From contig JAGDWI010000001.1 in NCBI GenBank assembly GCA_023269825.1, positions 678,492 through 742,491 of the forward strand: DNA of 64,000 bases, given 5' to 3'. The DNA comes from Desulfurococcaceae archaeon (GTDB taxonomy: Archaea > Thermoproteota > Thermoprotei_A > Sulfolobales > Desulfurococcaceae). The stretch's first letter is position 1. Each line of letters starts with the position of its first letter. The notes below the pieces were generated by a model. The model saw only the letters and a program-made list of their open reading frames with translations, had not been told where the DNA came from and ran no database searches. Below, one piece after another: positions 8,809 through 17,163 of this stretch. The position numbers and the translations under genes are program-made.

Positions 8809-9981
8809 ATGAAGATCCTAGTATCAGAGTATGTTTTAAGCTTATTTGACTCAAGTAGGAGACACTACTTTGACTTACTGCCTGAAGCATACGCGATGAC
8901 TACTACAATAGCTCAATCACTGATTGCAGCTGGGTGCGAAGTATACTTAACAGTTAGCAGTAAAACACCCGGGATACCCTGGGGTAACACGATAACCATA
9001 AACAATGAAAACGAGTACTATTACTGGCTGAAACATGCAAAGAAGTACTTCGACTGGGTAATACTTATAGCTCCCCCCGTGGAGCTCACCATGTTATCTG
9101 AGATCCTGGGTGAGAAGCTCCTGGGACCCCCCTTTAACCTAGTTAAGATTTTCTCGGATAAATCAAGCACAATTAATGCACTAGAAGAATGCAGTGTGAA
9201 AACACCGAGAACAATGCTCGTGGAAGATACAACCTCAATTAGTGGAAAATTAAGTGAGTTAAACCCCCCATACGTTGTGAAACCAACACTCCTAGCCGGC
9301 TCAGAGTGCGTGTACTTCGCTGAAAACGAGAGAAATGCTCAACGATTAGTGCGTGAAGCAATTAGATGCGATCCCAGCGGGAGAGCTCTGATCCAGGAGT
9401 ATATTAACGGAGTGCATGGAAGCATATCAGTTATATATGGTGAAAACAATTACCTACTCTACTCACTGAATCTACAACTCATTCTTCTAAGTGGAAGCAG
9501 GCTTAGATACATTGGAGGAGTACTGCCCACTAGAATAACTACTTTAAAGGAGAAAGCGGAAATAGTCCTCAACAAGCTCTCCAAATGCTACCCCATGCTG
9601 AGAGGCTACATAGGATTAGATATCGTGTGGACGGGGGAAGACATCTACGTGGTTGAAGTAAACCCCAGGCCTACGACCTCCATTATAGGAATATATGAGT
9701 TGTTCCCGAGACTAGGTGAATGCTTAGTTGAATCCACGTTGAAACATAGTAGTAAAAGCGAACAATTATTCCTAGGAGACATGGTTAGAGACTACGCCTA
9801 TTACATTATACTAAGTGAACCCACCCAAATACTTGGAAACGAAAAAATCGTAAGCATAGAGGGCTCTCGGAAAAGTATCCTGGTAGGTAGATCTAGCTCT
9901 AAAAACAGTGTTTTAAATAGAGTCTCAGAGCTCCTGCCAATCAATAATTTAACATATGACCTCGCTCATAGCTTGCAGTGA
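8809..9981 (+). CDS. ATP-grasp enzyme related to tyramine-glutamate ligase (MfnD, COG1821-like)
   Basis: A protein of 390 residues starting MKILVSEYVLSLFDSSRR. ATP-grasp features are visible: KIFSDKSSTINALEECSVKTPRT, the ATP-contact strand PPYVVKPTLLAGSECVYFAENE, LIQEYINGVHGSISV, and the magnesium-binding end DIVWTGEDIYVVEVNPRPTTSIIG (E and N ligands). This N-terminus and NPRPTTS resemble COG1821, which includes MfnD of methanofuran synthesis. ATP-grasp enzymes join a carboxylate to an amine through an acyl phosphate. As this organism does not look like a methanogen, the substrate is probably another amino acid-like compound. It stands alone, followed by a tRNA gene on the other strand. Confidence 0.75.
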   Translation: MKILVSEYVLSLFDSSRRHYFDLLPEAYAMTTTIAQSLIAAGCEVYLTVSSKTPGIPWGNTITINNENEYYYWLKHAKKYFDWVILIAPPVELTMLSEILGEKLLGPPFNLVKIFSDKSSTINALEECSVKTPRTMLVEDTTSISGKLSELNPPYVVKPTLLAGSECVYFAENERNAQRLVREAIRCDPSGRALIQEYINGVHGSISVIYGENNYLLYSLNLQLILLSGSRLRYIGGVLPTRITTLKEKAEIVLNKLSKCYPMLRGYIGLDIVWTGEDIYVVEVNPRPTTSIIGIYELFPRLGECLVESTLKHSSKSEQLFLGDMVRDYAYYIILSEPTQILGNEKIVSIEGSRKSILVGRSSSKNSVLNRVSELLPINNLTYDLAHSLQ

Positions 9982-10119
9982 CTCCTACTCCACTTTGAAA
10001 AAGGGATCCCATTGGTTAATAACCTGCACTAAGATGCAGCTGTATTCATGAGTAAAAATTATTCTAATCCCCAACCAATAGGCATTAGTCTCCGAGCATA
10101 ATTCAGCCAAGATAATGCA

Positions 10120-10194
10120 TGGGCCCGCGGGGATTTGAACCCCGGGCCTCCGCCGTGTGAGGGCGGCGTCCTAACCAGGCTAGACGACGGGCCC
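10120..10194 (-). tRNA. tRNA-Val (anticodon CAC)
   Basis: On the minus strand the sequence folds as a full cloverleaf. The acceptor stem GGGCCCG pairs with CGGGCCC, the D arm contains CTAGCCTGGTTAGGAC, and the anticodon stem CCGCC/GGCGG encloses the loop CTCACAC, giving CAC (valine, GUG codons). The T arm is CGGGG-TTCAAAT-CCCCG, and the discriminator is A. The CCA end is not encoded and there is no intron. A TATA-like AT-rich stretch lies upstream near 10205-10235. Confidence 0.96.
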
Positions 10195-10251
10195 CGTTTT
10201 ATCTTTGAGTATTATTTTGGATTAATAAATGTTAATTGAGACCACATTAAT

Positions 10252-11385
10252 CTAATTGTTTTTCGTGAACAAGGTGCGAGTTAATGGTAGAAGTAAGTAC
10301 AGTGCAATGGCTACTGCCCCCATTATTACAGTGTACGACGAGTATGCATTATATGCTCTAACCTTATCGTTTACAGTGACGCAATTGAGGTTCACACCGT
10401 ACCCCTTGAGAACTCTAGCTTCACTAGGCTCCGGGTTTTCCAGTGGGAGTAAATATATTTCTTGCCTTGTTCTTATTTTCTCGTATCCTTCAAAAAATCC
10501 CTTCAAAACACTGTATTGTATCTCGCACTCTCTGCTAGTATAAGTCAGCGCTGTGTTCTCATAGAGGGAGTATTTACCTATAGTTAAAACAGTAAAATAC
10601 AGTGTTAACGTAGCAGCAACTAGCACCATTCCTACTCCGAAAACTCTATTAATAGTCTCTCTCGGTAAAGTCTTCCCGTAGAATACAAGTGTTGAGTAAC
10701 CAATAGCGAAACCCGGTATTAAACCAATAACTGGTGTAGAAGTATTGGAGTTAACTATGAATAATTCAGTGAATGCGTGGATTAATGCATATGAAGTGAA
10801 GAGAAACAAGGAGTTTAAATCACAGCTCTTGACAAATCCTCCAACTTTAATATACACGCGTTTCTTAAACCCAGTAGCACATAATGCTCCCCCGATCGCG
10901 GCTATACCCGCTGATGATCCAACAATAAACACCTTTACGTCTCCTGAATAGATTCTCCACAGTGACTCAAAGAAATACGATGCAATTGAACCAATTAATA
11001 GTAGAAGTACTAGTGTCCTCCGCTTAAGAACACTAAGTGAATCCCTAGTAAACAAGTATAAGAACAATGCGTCAACTACGAGCACTACTGGGGAACTAGT
11101 AATTAGAAGCGAAGTGAAGACCTCCAAGTAGCAATCAAGGGAAAACAAGCAGAAGGGAGTGTATAAGTAAGAGTAATAATTACCTGTTCCAACCGCGATG
11201 AATCCCAGGAGACCAGTAGCTGCGAGGAGCAATGTTAACGCTAGTGGAAACAAGCTTTCACTATGTGTGCTCAAGATTATACCCTGTGTTATATTTACGA
11301 AGTGGACCTTAAATTCAGTAATCCATATACTCAGCACTAAACCTAGAAGCTGCGCACTGTTAGAAACCCCAATGATACAGCTCAA
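10252..11385 (-). CDS. Polytopic membrane protein of unknown function
   Basis: 377 residues with about eight to ten hydrophobic segments and one extracytoplasmic loop of roughly 80 residues before the last segment (around YSLYENTALTYTSRECEIQYS to TVNDKVRAYNAYSS). VKVFIVGSSAGIAAIGGAL and a later IHAFTELFI followed by GLIPGFAIGY are vaguely like the GxS and C-terminal helices of rhomboid proteases, but the catalytic His is not in the expected place. The start is TTG 11385; no ATG lies near. No family could be recognised with confidence. It stands alone between a tRNA gene and a divergent nuclease-like gene. Confidence 0.7.
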   Translation of the reverse strand: MSCIIGVSNSAQLLGLVLSIWITEFKVHFVNITQGIILSTHSESLFPLALTLLLAATGLLGFIAVGTGNYYSYLYTPFCLFSLDCYLEVFTSLLITSSPVVLVVDALFLYLFTRDSLSVLKRRTLVLLLLIGSIASYFFESLWRIYSGDVKVFIVGSSAGIAAIGGALCATGFKKRVYIKVGGFVKSCDLNSLFLFTSYALIHAFTELFIVNSNTSTPVIGLIPGFAIGYSTLVFYGKTLPRETINRVFGVGMVLVAATLTLYFTVLTIGKYSLYENTALTYTSRECEIQYSVLKGFFEGYEKIRTRQEIYLLPLENPEPSEARVLKGYGVNLNCVTVNDKVRAYNAYSSYTVIMGAVAIALYLLLPLTRTLFTKNN

Positions 11386-11497
11386 AGATACCTTGAAACA
11401 TTAAACTACTCTATACCATGGGTTTTCGTCCCAGTGATAACTCTAATTAGGAGAATAATGCATTTATTTAAGCGACCACTAGAGGGTTTCACCATTA

Positions 11498-12481
11498 ATG
11501 AGTAGCTTCGAGGTACACGGAGACTTAGTCGTAGTAAGAGAGGAGAATACTAATCATATTAAGTCAAGGTTCTTCATTAAAACCACTACTGGTGAGAAAC
11601 CAGTACACCTCTCCGCTCTCCGCGGGAATATTGTTCGAGAAATAACTTTCAATAAGGGTAGAGTAGAGTACGTTCTCAATAAGTCTCTTGTAACAGGCCC
11701 AGTTGAATTATACGAAGCAGTATTACTCGGCAACAACTCATATACTTCAACTTATAAGCTGCAAGGTGATAGAGTAGAGTACCTTGGGAGAAACAGTAAT
11801 CCTCCACAAGTATCCTCAGGTTACCTGAAGGTTGATGAACTTGTAGATGAAATAGTATCTTATAGGAGGATTTGGAGCAGCGTGATCTGCAGTGAAATAG
11901 ACTCAAGCATTGAGTACTACAGAGTCTTCCTCACAGCTGATCTAGGTTTAAACTACGCACTTTTTCGTAGACTCAAGGAAGCATGGCTCGAGTTATCCAG
12001 TGAATACATTGGCTTCATGTTCTCCCTTATTCACAGCTTACTGAGAGATTCAGGGTTTAAAGTAGTAGACGAGAGGCCTTTACTCAATAAATGCAGTATG
12101 GTTCATGGATCTCTGAGTGTTACTTGGAGAAACACCATCGTAAACTACGCTAATCAATCAAGCAACTACAAGGTTGCCGCTGAAAGAATGATCAACGGTG
12201 TTACGCCGGATCTAGTTATATCAAGTAGCAGCATGAAAATAGTTATTGAGTGCAAGCAAGGACCCCCCAAGACCTGGCTCCTTAAAGCAATTAAGCAAGC
12301 TAAAAAATACCGTGAATTAGCTCAGCGCTTAATTCTAGTTACTAATAAGAAACTGAACTCAGATGAGCACATTGAGCTATCCAAATACTATGATGGCGTA
12401 ATAGATGAGTGCAACGGGGAAAAATACTATGAATGCATGAATATGCTTAAAGAAATCATCTCCCCGCATCCACCTATTTAA
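11498..12481 (+). CDS. PD-(D/E)XK nuclease-like protein
   Basis: 327 residues. The N-terminal two thirds match nothing I recognise. The C-terminal third has the PD-(D/E)XK pattern: GVTPDLVISSSSMKIVIECKQG, with D in a strand, then ExK on the next strand, followed by a helix LKAIKQAKKYRELAQ and a strand RLILVTNKK. This is the core of restriction-type and Holliday-type nucleases. It probably cuts or binds nucleic acid, but no modification methylase or defence gene is beside it. It diverges from the membrane-protein gene at 11385 and ends before a promoter-like palindrome. Confidence 0.7.
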   Translation: MSSFEVHGDLVVVREENTNHIKSRFFIKTTTGEKPVHLSALRGNIVREITFNKGRVEYVLNKSLVTGPVELYEAVLLGNNSYTSTYKLQGDRVEYLGRNSNPPQVSSGYLKVDELVDEIVSYRRIWSSVICSEIDSSIEYYRVFLTADLGLNYALFRRLKEAWLELSSEYIGFMFSLIHSLLRDSGFKVVDERPLLNKCSMVHGSLSVTWRNTIVNYANQSSNYKVAAERMINGVTPDLVISSSSMKIVIECKQGPPKTWLLKAIKQAKKYRELAQRLILVTNKKLNSDEHIELSKYYDGVIDECNGEKYYECMNMLKEIISPHPPI

Positions 12482-12520
12482 ACTTGTAATCAATTAAATC
12501 ATTGTTCATGTTTATTAGGG

Positions 12521-12550
12521 TTTTTATAGTATAATTGGTTTGAAACCAAT
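12521..12550 (+). promoter_or_regulatory. TATA box with a palindrome (possible operator)
   Basis: TTTTTATAGTATA (12521-12533) is TATA-like and is followed at once by the perfect inverted repeat ATTGGTT-TGA-AACCAAT (12534-12550). The palindrome covers the space between TATA box and expected transcript start, a typical site for an archaeal repressor. It stands before the small gene at 12566. Confidence 0.5.
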
Positions 12551-12565
12551 GGTTGAGAACTAGGG

Positions 12566-12718
12566 GTGTTTTCAACGACTACCACCGAGAAGAAAAGCGT
12601 GAAGAAAACCACTCCTAGTAGTCAACTAAATCTTTTCCACTGGAGCACTGAGAGAAAAGAGCTTCCCCGGAGAAAAATCATAGAGTACTTGGAGAAAATT
12701 CTCTCAGAATCTCCTTAA
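12566..12718 (+). CDS. Small basic protein of 50 residues, unknown function
   Basis: A reading frame from GTG 12566 to TAA 12716-12718. The product is rich in Lys and Thr at the start (STTTTEKKSVKKTT), then SQLNLFHWSTERKELPRRK and a helix IIEYLEKILSESP. A TATA box and palindrome lie 16-45 bases upstream, and no other gene occupies the stretch. No clear ribosome-binding site is spaced from the GTG, so the message could be nearly leaderless. The function is unknown, and its existence depends on conservation in relatives. Confidence 0.45.
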   Translation: MFSTTTTEKKSVKKTTPSSQLNLFHWSTERKELPRRKIIEYLEKILSESP

Positions 12719-12726
12719 AACTACCA

Positions 12727-13575
12727 CTAATCCTCTATCGTTGTTTTCTCGAATGCTTTAGCAGCTAGTAAAACAAGAACACCAGCTGTCGCAGTTAGAA
12801 TCAGTAGGTCTGTTACTGAATCCATGTAGTCGAATCCTACGCTAGCACCCGCTAACCAGTATCTTGAAGCGTGCACAGCGTATGTTAATGGATTAATCAT
12901 TGCGAATACTTGCATCCAGTCAGGCATCGAGGTTACAGGGTAGAATACGCCGCTAGCGAACATCAAGGGCATTGTTAAAATGTTCACTATTACTTGGAAA
13001 CCCTCCACGCTTTGAAACTTAAGCGAAATCACTGTTCCAAGACTAGTGAAACCAAGAGACATTATGAAAATGTATAATAGCGCTATCGGTATCCCGGATA
13101 ATTTTATCCCGGTTGTAAATAGTAATGCTAGTGTTATAATGATGATTGATTGAATAGTGTTAACAATAGCGTCTCCAACTATTCTACCCAGTATTATGAC
13201 TCCTCGAGGTGCAGGTGCAACGAGTGTTTCCTTCAGGAACCCGAATTGCTTATCCCATATGACGCTGATACCGGATATAAAGCTCCCTATGAATGCAGTC
13301 ATGGCAACCATTCCGCTCACCAGGTACGTGACGTAGTCTACTCCTCCGAACACGCTATTGAAGTATCTCGATATAATGTTTCCAGCTAAAGGCAGCGTAG
13401 CGTTTATTCCTAGTTTAGATAAATCTATGTTCTCAGGGTTGAATACGCCGCCGAAACCTAACCCTAGGAAAATTAACCAGAGTAATGGCTGTATCACTGT
13501 TGATATCAGCCTCGACCTAGACCCCATCCATCTTTTAATCTGCCTGTAAACCATGGAGGCAAATGCATGCATCAT
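12727..13575 (-). CDS. ABC-2 type export permease (DrrB-like)
   Basis: 282 residues, six hydrophobic segments, starting MMHAFASMVYRQIKRWMGSRSRLISTVIQPLLWLIFLG. The ABC-2 signature is visible towards the end: NILTMPLMFASGVFYPVTSMPDWMQVFAMINPLTYAVHASR. It forms the membrane part of a drug, lipid or polysaccharide exporter with the ATPase whose gene ends 7 bases upstream. An AGGTG precedes the ATG. The substrate is unknown. Confidence 0.9.
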   Translation of the reverse strand: MMHAFASMVYRQIKRWMGSRSRLISTVIQPLLWLIFLGLGFGGVFNPENIDLSKLGINATLPLAGNIISRYFNSVFGGVDYVTYLVSGMVAMTAFIGSFISGISVIWDKQFGFLKETLVAPAPRGVIILGRIVGDAIVNTIQSIIIITLALLFTTGIKLSGIPIALLYIFIMSLGFTSLGTVISLKFQSVEGFQVIVNILTMPLMFASGVFYPVTSMPDWMQVFAMINPLTYAVHASRYWLAGASVGFDYMDSVTDLLILTATAGVLVLLAAKAFEKTTIED

Positions 13576-13581
13576 TCCGCA

Positions 13582-14562
13582 TCACCTGAAGCGATGTGCT
13601 CTAGGCACTGGTTTCTGGTTGACTTCAATACTGTCCCTTAACTCTCTGCCAGTTAAATGCAGAAAGACCTCGTTCAATGAGGGCCTCCTATAGTTTATTT
13701 CAATGATCTCTACGCCTATCTCAGTCGCTTTCCTCACGATCTCGGGTAGGTATCTTGGCGCGTTCTCGACGAGTATTTCAACTCTATTTGCTCCCAGTGA
13801 TTTACATTCTTTCACGTCATCTAGGTCGCTGCATAATCTACTTGCTTCACCCTTAGTGGATACTAGTATAACGTCTTGTCCAATTATGTTCTTTAACTCG
13901 TCAACAGTGCCTTGAGCTATTATTTTCCCGTGATCCATTATTGCTATGCGAGAAGATAACTCCTCTGCTTCATCCATGTAGTGCGTTGTGAGAAGTATCG
14001 TCATATCATACTGTTTCTTCAAGTACCTGATGTAATCCCATATTTTAGCGCGTGACTGGGGATCCAACCCTATTGTTGGTTCATCGAGTATTAGGAGTTC
14101 TGGCTCGTGGAGTAATCCTCTCGCTATTTCAAGTCTACGCTTCATTCCGCCGCTGAAGTATCTTACTTGTTTATTAGCGAATTCCTTTAATTCCACGAAC
14201 TCGAGGAGCTCCATGATCTTCCTGTGCAACTCCTCCCCTCTCAAACCATATAGTTTGCCGTGAATGTACATGTTATCGTATGCTGTTAGATTCTGATCTA
14301 AACTTGGTTCTTGGAAAACGATGCCTATTTTCTTCCTGACTTTATCTGGTTCTCTTATCGCATCATATCCATTAACGTAAACTTTACCCGACGTAGGTTT
14401 AAGAATTGTCGCTATAATGTGTATCGTAGTGGTTTTACCAGCACCATTTGGACCAAGCAGGGAGAATACTTCGCCTCTATTTATCTTAAACGATATACCA
14501 TTAACTGCTACAACATCTCTGAATCTTTTAACCAGGTTCTCAACTAACACCATTTCATTCAC
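13582..14562 (-). CDS. ABC exporter ATPase (DrrA-like)
   Basis: About 327 residues. It has Walker A LGPNGAGKTTT, Q-loop GIVFQEPSLD, signature YFSGGMKRRLEIARG, Walker B LLILDEPTIGLDP and switch His in LLTTHYMDEAE. The C-terminal 90 residues form the extra domain of the DrrA group (SLNEVFLHLTGRELRD). AAGGTGATT before GTG 14562 supports that start over the in-frame GTG at 14571. The permease gene follows within 7 bases. It drives export through the partner permease. Confidence 0.93.
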   Translation of the reverse strand: MNEMVLVENLVKRFRDVVAVNGISFKINRGEVFSLLGPNGAGKTTTIHIIATILKPTSGKVYVNGYDAIREPDKVRKKIGIVFQEPSLDQNLTAYDNMYIHGKLYGLRGEELHRKIMELLEFVELKEFANKQVRYFSGGMKRRLEIARGLLHEPELLILDEPTIGLDPQSRAKIWDYIRYLKKQYDMTILLTTHYMDEAEELSSRIAIMDHGKIIAQGTVDELKNIIGQDVILVSTKGEASRLCSDLDDVKECKSLGANRVEILVENAPRYLPEIVRKATEIGVEIIEINYRRPSLNEVFLHLTGRELRDSIEVNQKPVPRAHRFR

Positions 14563-14578
14563 AGTAATCACCTTATAC

Positions 14579-14610
14579 TAAGTAAGTTACACATGTATAA
14601 TAGTTACTTA
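14579..14610 (-). promoter_or_regulatory. Inverted repeat in the promoter of the ABC exporter operon
   Basis: TAAGTAA (14579-14585) and its complement TTACTTA (14604-14610) flank an 18-base centre containing ACACATGTA (14589-14597) and AT-rich TATA-like sequence. The site lies just before the ATPase gene and could bind a dimeric repressor. The ACACATGTA block also occurs in the ZIP promoter. Confidence 0.4.
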
Positions 14611-14627
14611 TATACTTAACTATCCGA

Positions 14628-15518
14628 TCAATTGTGGGGCCTAGATACCTCGCTAAGTACGTAATCTATGCTAGGTGCCTTGAGTTCCCTAATCTCCCAT
14701 TCCTCTACGTGGATATTTGATTCCCCGGGTTTAACATATCTAAGAGGCCCCAGTGTTTCTAGCTCTATTATTTTATCGTCAGCGTATACTTCGACTGTGA
14801 CACCGTAATCTGGGTATTTACCGTTCTCCACTCTAATGTGCTTTAAGAACAAGTATTCATTAAGCCAATAAGCTACTACTGGTGGATTAGCTCTTGCACC
14901 TATTTTCAAGGGTTGAGTTATGCTCGGGTCATGTCTCATCATTAAGTTATCCTCAGCCAGCATCAACCTCGAGTCATTGAGTCTCGTGTAAGGCCAAATG
15001 GATATAACTCTATCTGGTAGGAGCCCGTGTTTATCCACGGGCTTAGGCTTAAGGGGGATTATGGCTAATCCACTCGGTTTCATCACTGAGAGAGCCCAGC
15101 AAGCATACTCTAATGGCCACCTACCAATATTTACAACTTCATGCGTGACCTTCAAAGAGTGCTCTTTATCGCCTGGTTCAATGCGTATTCTCTTAAGCAC
15201 ATTGTTCTCGGCTTCAGGGTTACCTGTTATAGTAATAGTGTTTCCACGTAAATCGATGTCAATGGGTTTATCATCCAGTGAGTATGTTCTAGGAAAATCC
15301 TCTGGTGCTGTCCATAATCGGTGTCCACCATATATTCTCCATACACCATCCGGAGTTTCCCGTTGAATATCTGGAACAATGTTAAATAAGTTGAAGTCTT
15401 CATCCATTAACCCAAGGTAAAGGATCCTGGGCCCAATATCTAATGCTACCCCCAATTTTAAGCCATTAATGTGGAACAACCTTACTCTGAATCCATCTAA
15501 GTATGTGTCTTTGAACAT
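14628..15518 (-). CDS. DUF4380 family protein, sugar-mutarotase-like fold
   Basis: About 296 residues. IGPRILYLGLMDEDFNLFNIVPD and YGGHRLWTAPEDFPRTYSLDDKP are the hallmarks of DUF4380. These proteins are related to galactose mutarotase (a beta-sandwich with a sugar-binding face). RIEPGDKEHSLKVTHEVVNIGRWPLEYACWALSVM is the central beta block. The protein probably binds or epimerises a carbohydrate; catalytic activity is not proved for the family. ATG 15518 follows a TATA-like stretch near 15535-15543, so the message may be leaderless. Confidence 0.75.
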   Translation of the reverse strand: MFKDTYLDGFRVRLFHINGLKLGVALDIGPRILYLGLMDEDFNLFNIVPDIQRETPDGVWRIYGGHRLWTAPEDFPRTYSLDDKPIDIDLRGNTITITGNPEAENNVLKRIRIEPGDKEHSLKVTHEVVNIGRWPLEYACWALSVMKPSGLAIIPLKPKPVDKHGLLPDRVISIWPYTRLNDSRLMLAEDNLMMRHDPSITQPLKIGARANPPVVAYWLNEYLFLKHIRVENGKYPDYGVTVEVYADDKIIELETLGPLRYVKPGESNIHVEEWEIRELKAPSIDYVLSEVSRPHN

Positions 15519-15521
15519 CAA

Positions 15522-15850
15522 TTAAATCTACCCATATATTATTAGACTCTAACACTGCGTGATTAAGACTCATGGTTATAATAAAGTTTAATTCATGAGA
15601 ACACTGTTCAACTTGACATATAAGCAGCCATTAATAACTCATGGCTTAAACTACACGCCGCGAGTTAATTGAAACCACATACTTTACAATACTTTTTTTA
15701 AACAATGCGGGAGTAAAATGAGATTTCAGCTGGAAAAGCTATGAGAAAGTAACCATGATGACCCACGTATTGCTTACAATAAAGTGCTCTTTTCATAGCA
15801 GGTCAAGATCTATTATTGGAGCATGACGACCAGGGAAATTATACATAATA
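15522..15850 (+). other. Non-coding stretch without a recognised feature
   Basis: About 330 bases between two divergent genes. It is AT-rich. I see no open frame of useful size, no tRNA, and no complete C/D box RNA; one ATGATGA near 15756 has no matching CTGA boxes. It presumably holds the two outward promoters. Confidence 0.5.
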
Positions 15851-15860
15851 CTTTAAATAT
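15851..15860 (+). promoter_or_regulatory. TATA box of the RNA methyltransferase gene
   Basis: CTTTAAATAT is a good archaeal TATA element. Its distance to ATG 15869 is short, so the transcript would begin near or after that ATG; the next in-frame ATG is at 15905. Confidence 0.5.
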
Positions 15861-15868
15861 GTTTAAGT

Positions 15869-17158
15869 ATGAGTAGACTCAGTAACAATGATTCGTGGCA
15901 ACCCATGGATTTCGAATTCGTTTCAACAATACTAGCGAATACTCTATACAATGTTAAAAACAAGAAAATACCGACTAGAAAAGCGTTCGCGTTAACCTGT
16001 GAGCAAAACACTTGTAGTAACCGTGAAATACAGCGCGAGGAACTCTACCATTTAGCACGGGCCTTCATCTCGGATTTCTATAAATTGAAATACATTGCCG
16101 AGAAATTCGGGAAGAAAAACCCCAGTAACCGGCTTCTAGCCAGGTTATTCCTCTACTTATACTTCATGGATCGAGGATTAAGCGCTTCACCTAGATTAAT
16201 GAAGACTATTAAACGCGATTTCCCCTACCTCGAGGAAGAAACCGTGGAGATGGAGAATTGGGCTAAATTATCTTACCCGGAATGGTTCTACGAGAAGCTG
16301 GCTTCACTACTATCGATTGAAGACGCGGAAAAACTCCTCAATGCTCTAAATAAACGAGTACTATGGATTAGAGTAAACACTCTCAAAGTAGACTTAGATA
16401 AAGCAATTAGAAAACTGGAAGATGAATCCGTGGAATTCGAGGTGTGCAAAGATATACCTTTCCTACTCAAAGTACTCAAATACCGTAAACCCATTAGGTC
16501 TTCAACGTTATTTAGAGAAGGCGCTATCATACCTCAAGATAAAGCAAGTGTTCTCGTCGTTCTCGCTCTCTTACCGGAGCCAGGTATGACCATATACGAT
16601 TTCGCTGCTGCACCCGGAATAAAGACATCTTTGATAATGCAGTTAACGGAGAACAAAGCACGCGTAATCGCGTTGGATTCGTCTCGGAGAAGATTAGACG
16701 CCATGAGGAACCTACTGAAACTTTACGGTGTCAATAACTCCAGAGTAGACCTAGTGTTGACTGATAGTAGAACAGTTAGTTTAAATAGAATAGCGGACTC
16801 AGCGTTAATTGATGCTCCTTGTAGCAGTAGTGGTGCTATTTCAAGAGACCCCGCCATCAAGATCTTCCTTGAGAAAAACGACGTAGTATACAGAATGAAG
16901 GAGTTACAAGTAAGTATTCTCCATAATGCGCTACAACACGTTGACAACGCCGTATATGCAACGTGTTCATTAATGCCTGAGGAAGGAGAAGAAGTCGTGT
17001 TAGAAGTCCAGAAACGCGGAGTTGAACACAGGGTTGTTGAACCAGCGATTAATGCTTCGAGAGGTTATCGTAAATACGATATCTGGCTAAAAGTTCGCAG
17101 AACACTTCCACATGTAGATGAATCAGAGGGATTCTTCATAGCGAGATTAGAGAGATAA
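15869..17158 (+). CDS. RsmB/NOP family RNA cytosine-5 methyltransferase
   Basis: 429 residues. An N-terminal NusB-like helical region (to about 135) precedes a Rossmann methyltransferase. Visible motifs: SAM site YDFAAAPGIKTSLIMQL, acidic VIALDSSRRRLDAM, motif IV LIDAPCSSSGA and motif VI VYATCSLMPEEGE. The two Cys in PCSSSG and TCS are the resolving and nucleophilic cysteines of this family. It methylates cytosine C5 in tRNA or rRNA with S-adenosylmethionine. The TATA box is so near that ATG 15905 could be the real start, removing 12 residues. Which RNA is the target cannot be read from the sequence. Confidence 0.88.
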   Translation: MSRLSNNDSWQPMDFEFVSTILANTLYNVKNKKIPTRKAFALTCEQNTCSNREIQREELYHLARAFISDFYKLKYIAEKFGKKNPSNRLLARLFLYLYFMDRGLSASPRLMKTIKRDFPYLEEETVEMENWAKLSYPEWFYEKLASLLSIEDAEKLLNALNKRVLWIRVNTLKVDLDKAIRKLEDESVEFEVCKDIPFLLKVLKYRKPIRSSTLFREGAIIPQDKASVLVVLALLPEPGMTIYDFAAAPGIKTSLIMQLTENKARVIALDSSRRRLDAMRNLLKLYGVNNSRVDLVLTDSRTVSLNRIADSALIDAPCSSSGAISRDPAIKIFLEKNDVVYRMKELQVSILHNALQHVDNAVYATCSLMPEEGEEVVLEVQKRGVEHRVVEPAINASRGYRKYDIWLKVRRTLPHVDESEGFFIARLER

Positions 17159-17163
17159 AACCA

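Noticed and set aside
15740-15830. ATGATGA resembling a C box near 15756
   Set aside because: No CTGA box at the right distance and no terminal stem on either strand.
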